From Hofstenia miamia (lineage: Eukaryota; Xenacoelomorpha; Acoela), in the NCBI GenBank assembly GCA_004352715.1, contig SCFE01000072.1, positions 1,306,600 to 1,370,599 on the forward strand: DNA of 64,000 bases, given 5' to 3'. This document shows, in pieces, positions 12,491 through 23,436 of the stretch. The notes beneath the pieces are model-generated. The model ran no database searches. It was not told the DNA's origin and was given only the letters and a program-made list of their open reading frames with translations. The stretch's first letter is position 1. Every line of letters starts with the position of its first letter. Made by a program: the position numbers and the translations under genes.

Positions 12491-12763
12491 GAATTAACGG
12501 GACATAACTGCGATCTGAAAATCTTGCATAACAAATTGGTTGACTTTAAGTCAATTGGCGAAAATGACAGTTCTCGGGTTATAAAACAAACTATTGACAC
12601 AAGCAACAGAGAAGATTGCGAAAGGCTTTGCTGCAGCATGTCGGAATCGAAAGATATGAAGTGTGATGCTGCAGTTTTGTTCGTTAACAAAAGCATTGAC
12701 TTCCATGATTGTTTTCTAATTGACTGTGGGGAAGAAGCATGCCCTTTTGCCAATGACAACGTG
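12491..12763 (+). CDS. MANSC-domain exon of a type I membrane protein
   Basis: Acceptor ttttttag|GAA at 12490/12491 and donor GTG|gtaagt at 12763/12764 bound an exon of exactly 91 codons, phase 0 at both ends. It carries the cysteine layout of the MANSC domain found in HAI-1 and KIAA0319-like proteins: an early Cys (HNC), then EDCERLCC, KCDAAV, DCFLIDC and EACPF. The CFLI(D/N)C block is especially characteristic. MANSC modules are extracellular. The open frame that starts at an internal ATG (12524) misses the first part of the domain, so the acceptor defines the exon. It pairs in phase with the transmembrane exon at 16089, supporting one gene with a 3.3-kb intron. The signal-peptide exon was not found. 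Confidence 0.8.
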
Positions 12764-12875
12764 GTAAGTTTGTTATGTTCAAACTGCTGAGTACAAAAAG
12801 TTAGGAATAATAGAGAATGACTGGATATATAATAAAATAAAGTCAAGCATAATGATAGATAACATATTTATCAAT

Positions 12876-13243
12876 GAGCCGTAACTTCGAAGCTCGGCTC
12901 AGCTCGGCTCGTTTAAATTTTGTGTAAGTTCAGCTCGGCTCGCCACAGATAGTCTTGTAGTGAGGCTCGTTTCAGCTCGGTATTTTTTTTTTAAATATTG
13001 TGTTCTCAGAATTTTTTCAATTGCTCTTCCTATTATTTAATAAACATTTCTAAAATACGATTATAAGTAAGGAATATTGAATGAAAAAATAAGAAAAATC
13101 TGCATAATCAAATTAACAAGCAGCAATATAAATTTGGTTTGCTTAAAAACGGCTCGTTTTGGGCTCGTTGTATATACAATACTCTGCTCAAGCTCGGCTC
13201 GACTCGGCTCGTCTTGGCTCGGCTCGTTAGAAGCTCGGCTCTT
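12876..13243. repeat. AGCTCGGCTCG-rich repeat element
   Basis: Clusters of GCTCGGCTCG and near variants (AGCTCGGCTCAGCTCGG at 12890-12910, again at 12920-12980, and CTCGGCTCGACTCGGCTCG at 13190-13230) flank an AT-rich centre. The clusters lie in the same orientation at both ends. This composition is foreign to the region and looks like a short mobile-element copy inserted in the intron. Its class is not identified. Confidence 0.6.
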
Positions 13244-13334
13244 GACAAGTCTGATAAATAACATTGGAGATCAGCAAAAGTGCTACGGATGTCAGGATAG
13301 AACATTAACAAGATAAAAAATAGGTGGGGCTTTC

Positions 13335-13473
13335 AAATATTAAGATACTCAGCAATAGATAAGTGGAATATGCATGAACTAAGGGACCTGGATAGGGAAA
13401 GCAGGAAGTTGCTAGAGACATTCATAGGATTTACCCTAAATGGAAATGGTGAGGTTCTAAAAGTTGCGTAGGC
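13335..13473 (+). pseudogene. LINE fragment (region downstream of the RT palm)
   Basis: The plus-strand frame contains KWNMHELRDLDRESRKLLE followed by a stop. It matches the W..(E/G)L..LDRKTRKLL pattern found after the catalytic core in several non-LTR retrotransposon polymerases. It ends in a stop after about 45 residues and has no flanking RT domain. It is a short dead fragment inside the MANSC gene intron. Confidence 0.55.
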
Positions 13474-16088
13474 TGTAGATGAGAAGCATTTGGATGGAAG
13501 CATGATGAAAAATCAAATCTTTTTACTTACCTGCATCTATTTGTAGACACTATTTTCTCATATCCATATTGTGAAAGCGACTCTTTTTTGGTTTATCATA
13601 AAATCAAAAATCTGTACAGCCTTGTTCTCATTACACATTGGTTTACATTGCTTCGCGGTTGGCCCGCAACGTTTACTGCATTCATTATTATTTTACAAAT
13701 ACAGAACAAGGCACTAAAAGACAGAAATTTCATGGGAAAACAACAAAACCAATATATATAATTTAAAATCTGGAATCGTTAGTTGAGCACGAGCTGCTTA
13801 GACTATACATGAACATGATTTAAGATCTACGACTTTGAGAGATTACCTAAAGTTTTTACTGATAATTTAGTCAAGATTTCATTTATATTTCGTCTGTTCG
13901 GGGACAACAGCCGACATAATTTTTTTTTCTACTATATTTTTGAACGATTTTATCTGTTAAGAAATATTGAAAACCTCTTATATTAACACTTATATGGGTA
14001 AGTGTTCACTCATGTAATGATGAAGTTTTGTGCTAAAAATTAATCCTGTTCTTGAAGTATATAATTTTTACTTACAAGAAATTCCATTTTTGTAAAACCA
14101 TTCAATACATAATGTTCAGATAATAAGTAAGACCCCTAAACCAATGCCATTTATTTTTTTCAGTTTTTATAATCTTAGCAAATGCGCGATAATGGCACAT
14201 GCGGAGAATCGACTGTGTCAAAAGCTAAATGGGCATGTATTAATGCTTCATCAGCAAATTTTTCAATAATTCATATCCAGCTAGTGAATCGGGTTAAACA
14301 ATTAATTCAAATTTTTAATGAGTTTCAAAAAACTGTTCCTAAAATTTTGAATCCGCCCTTGAATGAGTTTAATGCAAATGGAAACAACAACTACCCTCAA
14401 ATATTTTGTTTTTTAGAAAAAAGTCAGTCAATTTAAATAATTTTTTACTAAACGATGAATAAACTATTTAATTATATTTAATATTGCATTTTCAATAATA
14501 TATTCAGGCACAAGGCAATAATTGCTTTCCTAGATAATCACATCAATCTGGAAAAGATAACCACACATTTCACCACTAAAATCATATTTTCCAAAGCAAT
14601 CGCCAAACGGAACCTTCGTATAATTGTCAGCAAGATTTCCTAAAAAAGTTTTATGTTGCACCACTTTACAAAAACACCAAAGTTGAAGTAAACAAAAAAT
14701 TGCAACATGTCTAAGGGCAAAAAATGAATTAATCCTTTTCCTGGTCTATTTTTAGTGGTATCCTGAGCACTTCTCTTCATATGTTTGTATTATCTTACAA
14801 TTTATTTAGAAATTCATTTAATGCAAATCCTACTCGTAAATTAATTGTTTATTGGATTTAGAACTTCGTTTACTAAAATATAACACAACTTGAGCCAAAA
14901 GTTATAAATATTATATTAATTCATATTTGCTAGCTAATGTTGAATGCAAACTAGATACTTCTATACAGATCAAATCTTATATAACGACTTCAACTCATTT
15001 ACGGACAGGTGCCTAGCGGTGTGCGCGGCAGTCATTTTTGAAAAACTTACCACTGTGCAGCATCGTTTTGCCACTGCCGCAGCAATGCAAACCCACCGCG
15101 AGCTACTGCAATGACTCGAAAATTGCAGCAATTACCTCAAAATCCTTATTTATTAGCTTGGCAAATTAAAAATTAATAAAGTTTTACTGCTAAGCTTTCT
15201 TTTCATCTAAATTACAAATTCTATTTATATTTAATGATTATATTTTTCTTAAAATTAGTAAATTGGCATTTGCAATTATGATATTCTTAGAATACTTTTA
15301 GATTACATTTTAGAAAATGTCCTACCCAATACAAGGTCTGTAAGTGTCCAATATTAAGTTCGCATGTTAGGTATTAAAGATTGACTGAAATTATAAAGCA
15401 CATAGAATAGACCAAAGCTTAACCANGGTGTGCGCGGCAGTCATTTTTGAAAAACTTACCACTGTGCAGCATCGTTTTGCCACTGCCGCAGCAATGCAAA
15501 CCCACCGCGAGCTACTGCAATGACTCGAAAATTGCAGCAATTACCTCAAAATCCTTATTTATTAGCTTGGCAAATTAAAAATTAATAAAGTTTTACTGCT
15601 AAGCTTTCTTTTCATCTAAATTACAAATTCTATTTATATTTAATGATTATATTTTTCTTAAAATTAGTAAATTGGCATTTGCAATTATGATATTCTTAGA
15701 ATACTTTTAGATTACATTTTAGAAAATGTCCTACCCAATACAAGGTCTGTAAGTGTCCAATATTAAGTTCGCATGTTAGGTATTAAAGATTGACTGAAAT
15801 TATAAAGCACATAGAATAGACCAAAGCTTAACCACTATAGTAAATATAAAAATCCAGATTTATAATTCTATACAACATTAATAATCATAATAATTATATA
15901 ATCAGCAATGATTGTTGCCATTGCCAGTGTTTTTAGGTCAGATGATTGGCAGGATGGCAAGAACAAATGTATGATATAATTATGATATTTACATCATTTA
16001 AAAAAAAGTAAAATCCTAATCTTAAATTTTCTTCTATTGTACAGGGTAATAATAAAAAATTTTCAGTCTTTCTCACATTATGATTTAG
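13474..16088. other. intron of the MANSC gene, with an assembly overlap
   Basis: No exon is supported here. At 15016-15425 and 15427-15834 the same about 410-bp sequence (starting GTGTGCGCGGCAGTCA) occurs twice, separated by a single n at 15426. This is best read as two unmerged contig ends covering one locus. Confidence 0.7.
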
Positions 16089-16334
16089 GATAATGTAACA
16101 TCAATTCTTATTGAAAGGGCAATTGAAAATCGTTTACCAAACTTACAAACAACAGTTTCTGCAATTAATCTCCAATCAACAGTACCGGAAAGCCATGCTT
16201 TGCTCATTGCATTCATTAGTGTGATAATCCTAACGGTTGGAGCTCTTGTCGTAAAATATCTTTGGCTGAGTAAAGAAAGGAAAGACTACACCGAATTAGA
16301 CTTTGTGTCTTCGGGCCAACCATATGTTGAATAA
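16089..16334 (+). CDS. last exon: transmembrane segment and cytoplasmic tail of the MANSC protein
   Basis: Acceptor tatgatttag|GAT at 16088/16089 opens 81 codons plus TAA (16332-16334). The exon encodes a short ectodomain linker, one strongly hydrophobic helix (ALLIAFISVIILTVGALVV, residues about 41-59 of the exon), a stop-transfer cluster (KYLWLSKERKDY) and a tail ending in PYVE. The exon starts in phase 0, matching the phase-0 end of the MANSC exon at 12763, so the two join cleanly. The tail YTEL could be a tyrosine-based sorting or phosphorylation motif (inference). The open frame has no ATG near its start, as expected for an internal or last exon. Confidence 0.75.
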   Translation, partial: DNVTSILIERAIENRLPNLQTTVSAINLQSTVPESHALLIAFISVIILTVGALVVKYLWLSKERKDYTELDFVSSGQPYVE

Positions 16335-17349
16335 TTTATGAATATTCATATTGGTGTTTTTTACTCAAAAGCAAGACTTGAATGAAAGGAGTGTATTGTA
16401 ACTTACAACCAAATTGGGATAGTAAACATTTTGCGTATTGATATGTATATTTCTATTGACTTTTGTTAGATGATACGTAAATTTATTTTTCATGAGTTTT
16501 TCGTAGTTATTGCAGATTTTGTAGTTTAAATTATTATCGCAATCCCAGTTTAAATCTTCTTTCATTGTAATTCATAAGTATTATTAAATAACGGTTTCCA
16601 ATCAATTCTAAAAAAAGTGGAGGGGGCTCCTACACATGTCAACCTTCAAAAATTTAGGCTTAGAACAGATTTGGAACTGGCTACCAGCCAGCTCATGGCC
16701 CGGCCCACACGGTTATACGCCGGCCATATGAAGGCCTAGAAAAATTATTAAGGCCGACAAAAATATACCAGTCTAATCCGGCGAGATTTAGCCAAAAAAT
16801 ATTAAAATTGGTCAAGATCAGAGTCAAAACAAAGACTAATAAATTATATTTGTAGCAAAAGTTTAAAAAAAAATTGAAAAATGAAACAAAAACATCACTT
16901 GCAGGTTGTAAAACGGTTTTTCATAACTTGGTATGTGCGAGTATGTGCATATGTAAATCTAATTAAATGAAGATTGAGTTGAACAGACATTAATCATTCA
17001 GTCTCTCACGAATCATTTCAGAGAAGTGGTAACATTAGATAGTGCTTCCGTTGAATCATTAAGCGTATTAAAAGAGGCTTTTTCTAATGGTCAATGGCCG
17101 TAGTATTTTCTATAATTTTATATCTTTTATATTTTCCTATATATTTGGGTTTATAAAATTCATTGAATATACTATGCTGCGCAGTTTTTAATGCTCTTTT
17201 TATGAGGTTTTATGACAATGCAAATTTACATTTTTACCCGTAAGAGCCTGCCGCGTAGTTTAACTCATTCACCGACCACAGGACTAGGCGGGCCAAATTA
17301 TTTCCGGTATGTTCAATCTATGGTTCAGACAGCAGTCAATTTACCAAAG
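16335..17349. other. 3' flank of the MANSC gene
   Basis: AT-rich with one GC-richer patch at 16670-16740 (CCAGCCAGCTCATGGCCCGGCC and similar) that may be another small repeat. No gene is supported. Confidence 0.4.
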
Positions 17350-18349
17350 NNNNNNNNNNNNNNNNNNNNNNNNNNNNNNNNNNNNNNNNNNNNNNNNNNN
17401 NNNNNNNNNNNNNNNNNNNNNNNNNNNNNNNNNNNNNNNNNNNNNNNNNNNNNNNNNNNNNNNNNNNNNNNNNNNNNNNNNNNNNNNNNNNNNNNNNNNN
17501 NNNNNNNNNNNNNNNNNNNNNNNNNNNNNNNNNNNNNNNNNNNNNNNNNNNNNNNNNNNNNNNNNNNNNNNNNNNNNNNNNNNNNNNNNNNNNNNNNNNN
17601 NNNNNNNNNNNNNNNNNNNNNNNNNNNNNNNNNNNNNNNNNNNNNNNNNNNNNNNNNNNNNNNNNNNNNNNNNNNNNNNNNNNNNNNNNNNNNNNNNNNN
17701 NNNNNNNNNNNNNNNNNNNNNNNNNNNNNNNNNNNNNNNNNNNNNNNNNNNNNNNNNNNNNNNNNNNNNNNNNNNNNNNNNNNNNNNNNNNNNNNNNNNN
17801 NNNNNNNNNNNNNNNNNNNNNNNNNNNNNNNNNNNNNNNNNNNNNNNNNNNNNNNNNNNNNNNNNNNNNNNNNNNNNNNNNNNNNNNNNNNNNNNNNNNN
17901 NNNNNNNNNNNNNNNNNNNNNNNNNNNNNNNNNNNNNNNNNNNNNNNNNNNNNNNNNNNNNNNNNNNNNNNNNNNNNNNNNNNNNNNNNNNNNNNNNNNN
18001 NNNNNNNNNNNNNNNNNNNNNNNNNNNNNNNNNNNNNNNNNNNNNNNNNNNNNNNNNNNNNNNNNNNNNNNNNNNNNNNNNNNNNNNNNNNNNNNNNNNN
18101 NNNNNNNNNNNNNNNNNNNNNNNNNNNNNNNNNNNNNNNNNNNNNNNNNNNNNNNNNNNNNNNNNNNNNNNNNNNNNNNNNNNNNNNNNNNNNNNNNNNN
18201 NNNNNNNNNNNNNNNNNNNNNNNNNNNNNNNNNNNNNNNNNNNNNNNNNNNNNNNNNNNNNNNNNNNNNNNNNNNNNNNNNNNNNNNNNNNNNNNNNNNN
18301 NNNNNNNNNNNNNNNNNNNNNNNNNNNNNNNNNNNNNNNNNNNNNNNNN
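17350..18349. other. assembly gap (1000 n)
   Basis: A run of exactly 1000 n is a placeholder of standard length, so the true size is unknown. Open frames that span it are artefacts. Confidence 0.99.
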
Positions 18350-18669
18350 TATATATATATATATATATATTCATCAGAATTGAGCAATTTCGAATGAATA
18401 TAATTTGATACTATTGTACTCAGATTTATGCTATGTGACTGGTTTCGATTTAAAATCATTGTCAATGCAAATTTTTTACTAATATAATTTACAATTCACT
18501 ATATTTAATTTTTTTAAATATGCATACACTAAAAGATATTCAATATGTTGGTCGTGCTTTGTTTTTTCAATAGTCTTTGTTTATTTGAGTTCTTAATAAT
18601 TAGGGCTTCAGATATCTTAGTATTAGGTGTTTTCATAATGATCTTAAAATTGTTGATGGTTGCTTGATA

Positions 18670-19640
18670 TTAGTGAGAGTAGATTTCGGAAATTAAGTGC
18701 CCCAGTAGATGTTCATTAATCCGAGTTTGAAAAAGTCGCTTTGTTTCACCGAAGTAAGAATGGCGATATTCTTCATATGTAAACCTGTATACAATTGATG
18801 AAACAAGCATCTCTTGAATTTGATCTTTGTTGCGAAATATATTACAGGTCTTCTTAGTTTCTAATATTGGTCTTATTCTTGTGTATCTTAATTTCGCATT
18901 AATTTTCTTTATTCTTAGATTTAGCAGTTGTTGGTGCTCTTCAATATATGGCAACTTCCAATATATTGGTTCTTTATCATTAGATTGATCTTGGTTACAT
19001 ATTACTTCAGGTTTCTTTGTTAGCTGTTACCTCTTAATTAATCGATGTGGATAGCGATTTTTTTCCAAAATTTGATATAATTCAGAAATTGATTCAATCA
19101 AATTCTGGTAATTTGAAGAAGTTTTGATTATACGATTAAGTAAGCATTTGATGGTATTAATTTTATACTTTGAATCACAATTTAAATAAAATGGAGTGTA
19201 TATATTGGTATTTCTTGGTTTTCAGTACATTTTAGTCTCGTAGGAATGGTTATTATACGTTATTGCGACATCCGGAAAATTAAATTTATTGTTCACAGAG
19301 TATTAAATTCTAAATTGTAACTCTTTTAAGCAATTATTCATAAAGTTCTTAAAATTTGCTTTTCGAATATAGTAAAAATGTCAAGAGCATATCTATGATA
19401 TACAATGGGCTTTGTGATTTTTAAGAAATCTATATTCTGATCGATGGTATCCATGGCAAAGAATCCTATGGTAGGACCTAGAGGGGATCCCATTGCCATT
19501 CTATCTATCTGCTCTTAAATAGTTTCATTAAATATAAATAGACAAGCAATATTCATTAATTTTCTTAGGGCGTTATGATTGATATATATTTCATTCTCTG
19601 GAATTAGACTTATGATATGGTCTATTCCGGTGAAAAATCA
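18670..19640 (-). pseudogene. Penelope-like retroelement, RT plus GIY-YIG endonuclease, degenerate
   Basis: Minus-strand translation from about 19640 gives FIFNETI.EQIDRMAMGSPLGPT (19440-19540), the hallmark of Penelope-like RT before its catalytic box. YHRYALDIFTIF follows at about 19385-19420, where the catalytic Y(V/A)DD has become YALD, losing the first Asp. A thumb-like region around 19030-19210 (KPRNTNIYTPFYLNCDSKYK, then YPHRLIKR) follows the family order. At 18954-18670 a 94-codon open frame contains SIVYRFTYEEYRHSYFGETK followed by TRINEH. This is the GIY-YIG nuclease signature, with the arginine and EH retained but the preceding zinc-finger-like cysteines missing. Stops and frameshifts between blocks show that it is dead. 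It abuts a Gypsy fragment of opposite orientation at about 19650. Confidence 0.85.
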
Positions 19641-19649
19641 ATAGAAGAG

Positions 19650-21115
19650 AACAGACTCAAGCGGATTGGCCATAAATCCTCCATTTAGTCCGACTGGATA
19701 CAGTACTTGAATGAATTCAAATTTAATATAGGACGCAGCAAAGAATCAATGCATTACCACACCAAAGAGATGTGGAAAAATTGGAAGGAGACAGAAAACA
19801 CTTTAATTTCCTACTGCACAACAAATACAAAAACTTACATGAAATAAATGCAGACAAGAAAGGAAAAGCAATACTAGAAATCATACTTAAAGAGGAGATA
19901 ATGGAAGATGAGATAATTGAGAAACAAAAATCAGATATGATACTATCTGAAATAAGTGACAAACTAGAAAAGCCTAACAAGCCAATGGGGAAGATGACGA
20001 ACAGCTATTACCAAAGATACAGATGGAAACTAAACAACGATGGACTGTTAAGCAAAGACACGAAGTGATGAGAATAGAAATACCTGAGTAGATACTTCAA
20101 ATGCGATTTAATTTAGAAGATACTTGAAAAATGTCAAATTGGGATAATTCAAATGGAGAAAACATTTTACACCAGATTTATGACAACATCAGTAAGGAGA
20201 ACCATAGAAGATGTAATCAACAAGTGCACAATATGTTTGCTAAACAACACATCACATTTTCCTCAACAAACGGCACCACTAGAGAAATCATAGCAACAAA
20301 TCATAACCACATAGTACACATTGACCTCGAAAAATTATCCCAAGATGATGAAGGTTATCAATATGTACTCATAATTGTAGATAACTTCAAAAATATGCAC
20401 AAATGCTGACCTTAGAAACAACAACAACCAAAGCAGTAGCTGAAAAACTAGTTAAAGAATGGAACCTAAAATTTGGGCTGATGTAAATTTTGATTTCAGA
20501 TAGAGAAGTGCAGTTCAAGAGTAAATTATTCAAAGAATTAACGAAATTGTTAGAATTCATAAATGAGAGAACAAGAGCATACCACTCCAAGCAAATGTGA
20601 AGCAGTGGAAAGACTGAATAAAACAGTGATAATACTGATTAGAATAATAACATAAAGAGTAGGAGGTAGAGACTGGAAATGTGCATTTAACTACCAGAAT
20701 AAACCATTTAAGGCAATGTATGGATGAGAATCAAGAACTCCTATATCAATGCAATACTGTAATTACATGTAAAATTGGATAACAAGCACATCAACAAAAT
20801 AAAAGACCAAATGATGAGATTTCATGAAGCAATATTCCACAACATAAAACAGTCTGCCATCAGACAGGAAAGAAACTTCAACAAGAAGATATATGGAAGC
20901 CACATAAGAAGGGAGATAAAGTCTATGCATGCACACTAACACAGACACATGACATAAACCAAATATGTAAACTATAAACACTATGGGCACAGCTATATAG
21001 TATAGACAAAGTTTTACCAAACAATAACTATCAATTAGAAGACAGTAGGGTGTTACATTTTCAAAATTTAAAAAGGGCAACTACTGACATAGAACAAGTC
21101 AAATTAAAAAAAGCA
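19650..21115 (+). pseudogene. Gypsy-type pol fragment: end of RNase H, linker, integrase
   Basis: The plus strand opens with a WIQYLNEFKFNI-like stretch (frames around 19690-19730) matching the end of Gypsy RNase H. A charged linker frame follows (19772-20068). The integrase comes next: a zinc-binding remnant near 20200-20260, the start of the catalytic core with DLEKLSQDDEGYQYVLIIVD (20320-20385), then LETTTTKAVAEKL (20404-20445), a second block around SDREVQFKSKLF (20494-20530) and HS...VER near 20580-20610. Together these are the order of a DDE integrase core. It contains many stops and frameshifts. It is the same subfamily as the minus-strand integrase at 23.8-24.6 kb, which has the closely similar PSKDDDSYQYVLVIVDNFTK. 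Confidence 0.82.
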
Positions 21116-21229
21116 TAATTGGCATAAAACAAAGAAACTAAATACTTTTTAATTATTTCTAGTGATTATTTACCTTTTCATTACTTCTAGTGATTTTTTT
21201 TATTATGCTGTTTTTAATTATTTATCTTT

Positions 21230-21492
21230 TGTTGTAACCAAGTAAGACAAACACAACAAAATGTTTGTCACCAAACGAGTTTGGCAAACAGAAGCAACTG
21301 AAATCACATAAACTAATTAATAACATGGGTAAGAAAGATCAGACAAAAGTTCAATGACAGCAATATCTGTCAACTAAAACAGGTACATGTTGTTCTGGTT
21401 TTAAAGTGCAATATAAATACACTGTAAATGAAACAGAGAGTGATAAATAAAATCATTTGGATTATATATTTATGATGTATCAGGTTGTATTC
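21230..21492 (+). repeat. candidate 3' LTR of the plus-strand Gypsy fragment
   Basis: Downstream of the pol fragment lies a TGTTGTAACC start, a TATA-like ATATAAATACAC at about 21410, and a polyadenylation-type AATAAA at about 21448. This is the order expected in an LTR. No second copy is available in the window to prove the boundaries. Confidence 0.35.
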
Positions 21493-22330
21493 TATTAGGA
21501 CAACTGAAAGCTAAACATTGAGGCACATGAGTAGCCTTCAGGGATGCCTGTTGCACAATTATCATCCTTCAGGTGGCAAACATCAAGACAGCTTCTACAT
21601 TCTCTCTGCCCTGTTGAGGAAAGTGTGCCTTTAAGTTGAGTATACAAATAGTAATTTTTATTTTGTTTGACTTTCCTACAGAATCAATCCTTGCTCTATA
21701 GCTAATGTCATCAGACAGCTGGACAGCTGATTGTAGGCTAACCCATTTTATTTTAGATCTAAATTTGTATAGGTTAAAATACATAATAAAACTTATTAAA
21801 CATTACAGGTGCCTATGAGCACAGTACTATCTATTTTACTTATTTACAACATCTTGTCAATTAGTGACCAAGTTTCTGCTGGCAACAAAGTTTGCTCACA
21901 TGTATCAGAGGACATATGCTATTATAAATATAAGGTTATCTATATATAAAGCAAATAAAAAGCAAAACAGCAAGGTTGCATTTATTCCTATTTAATGTGC
22001 TATAATAAGAGCAATCATTGTATAAATTTGATAATATTAAGCCACACTGGGGAGCATCACACTTCACTACCTAAACCATTATCCCTGAGAGGATTCATGA
22101 GTCACAACCAATTGCATATTAAATGGTGATCATTGCTGGAAACCATATTATTCTTGATTACCTGGCTCTGCTTCAGACACTGTGAGTTGGAATCTCACAA
22201 AGTAGAGAAAGTTGTATTGTGGCTGAGGAAAGTAATAAGAAGAGCAATTATGGTAAATCTCTAAACTGTTGGGAATCTACACTTTTCAACTATTATATGT
22301 TGGTAAGGACATACTCTGTGTAGAAATAAA
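21493..22330. other. retroelement-derived or unassigned DNA
   Basis: No recognisable gene. A 71-codon minus-strand frame (21569-21784) has no family resemblance that I can name. The stretch lies between two Gypsy fragments and is likely repeat-derived. Confidence 0.35.
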
Positions 22331-23185
22331 TCAATATGATTTAAAGCAGCTGTTGAATAAAAAGCTTGCGTAAACCCAATCACTAAATTTGTGAGGCTTT
22401 AAAATGAAAAATTTATCCAAACTTAACTCCAATTCATAAAGTTCAGATCCACAGTATTCACTATTATTTAAATCAATAAGAAAAACTTTAGCTAAATAAC
22501 ATGTGAGAGATAGTTTATTGATAAGTTTAGTATCACAAAGCTTTTCTGGCTTGATAAAGTATACAATTAGAATGTTTTCAAGATATAGATTAATTTGTGG
22601 TTGTAAGCCTAAATTGTCTTTATATGTAATCAGTTTATGTAAGTTAGTAAGATGAAATTCATTCTCAAAGCAAGTATGTAGCATACTACAAAAATAGGAG
22701 CAGTTGAGATCTTCATTCATTGAGTGTGGGTAATGTGCCAGAGTGTTAATAGCAGGATGTTTTTCAGCATTGATTAAGAATGGCATTTTAGAATAACTAA
22801 CAGAGTGTTGTGATGTATCCAATTGTTTGTTTATCTTAGATTTAGCTTTCAGGGAGATGTGAGATTCAACAATGTAGAATGCTTTCTGAATGACAATAAA
22901 ATAAAGATGAAGTGTTTCACTGCCAACAACAGAAACTCAAGAACAATGTTTTTTGTAGTATTCTTTAGAGTGTGACATAGAATGGTGACTGGAGTTATAT
23001 TAAAGGGGGAATGTGAGCAATGATGTTTTTTGATTGTGGTAAAACAAGAGATTGTAACACTGACTCTTCTTGGATATTAGAAAGACAAGTGCTTTGGGTA
23101 GTATATTTATTGCCTGAAATGGAGCCCTTAGTGAATTGGCTATCCAAGCTGTATCACAGATTGGTAATTGAGGTTTAATGACCAC
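22331..23185 (-). pseudogene. third open region downstream of integrase, unrecognised
   Basis: Below the integrase stop (23437), on the same strand, a loosely open region runs from 23185 to 22331. It comprises a 60-codon frame (23000-23185), an interrupted stretch and then a 163-codon frame (22331-22822), which is long for DNA this AT-rich. The latter contains several cysteines (CSYFCSMLHTC, CGSEL) but no clear signal peptide or membrane helix. Its position after pol is where Gypsy/errantivirus-type elements carry an extra (env-like) gene, but no sequence feature confirms that. It may equally be chance or another repeat. Confidence 0.35.
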
Positions 23186-23436
23186 TTGAACTTGCTCTGC
23201 TCTCCAAGCTGCACCCTAGAGAGGAGGAAGGGTTCAATGCATCAACATGAACATCAGTCAATTGCAATGGGGTAATTACTCCCAAAATAGGATCATAGTT
23301 TCCACATACATCTAACCTGTCTGCCAGATGCAAAGAGGGACTCCTGTTATGGTATGTGTGTCACACTCTATGTCTGTGGTTAAATGGCTGTTCTAGTGAT
23401 TCACTATTGATGCTTCACATTTTGTAGAATGTTCTC

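Noticed and set aside
14182-14436. 84-codon plus-strand frame in the MANSC gene intron
   Set aside because: No domain, a terminal stop where a donor would be needed, and the flanking exons already join in phase without it.
15014-15837. Tandem duplication of about 410 bp
   Set aside because: The copies are separated by a single n and match end to end, so unmerged contig ends explain it.
17212-18465. Very long open frames on both strands across 17.3-18.4 kb
   Set aside because: They consist almost wholly of the 1000-n gap; n codons hide stops. The same applies to frames spanning the gaps at 33.1, 56.1 and 58.9 kb.
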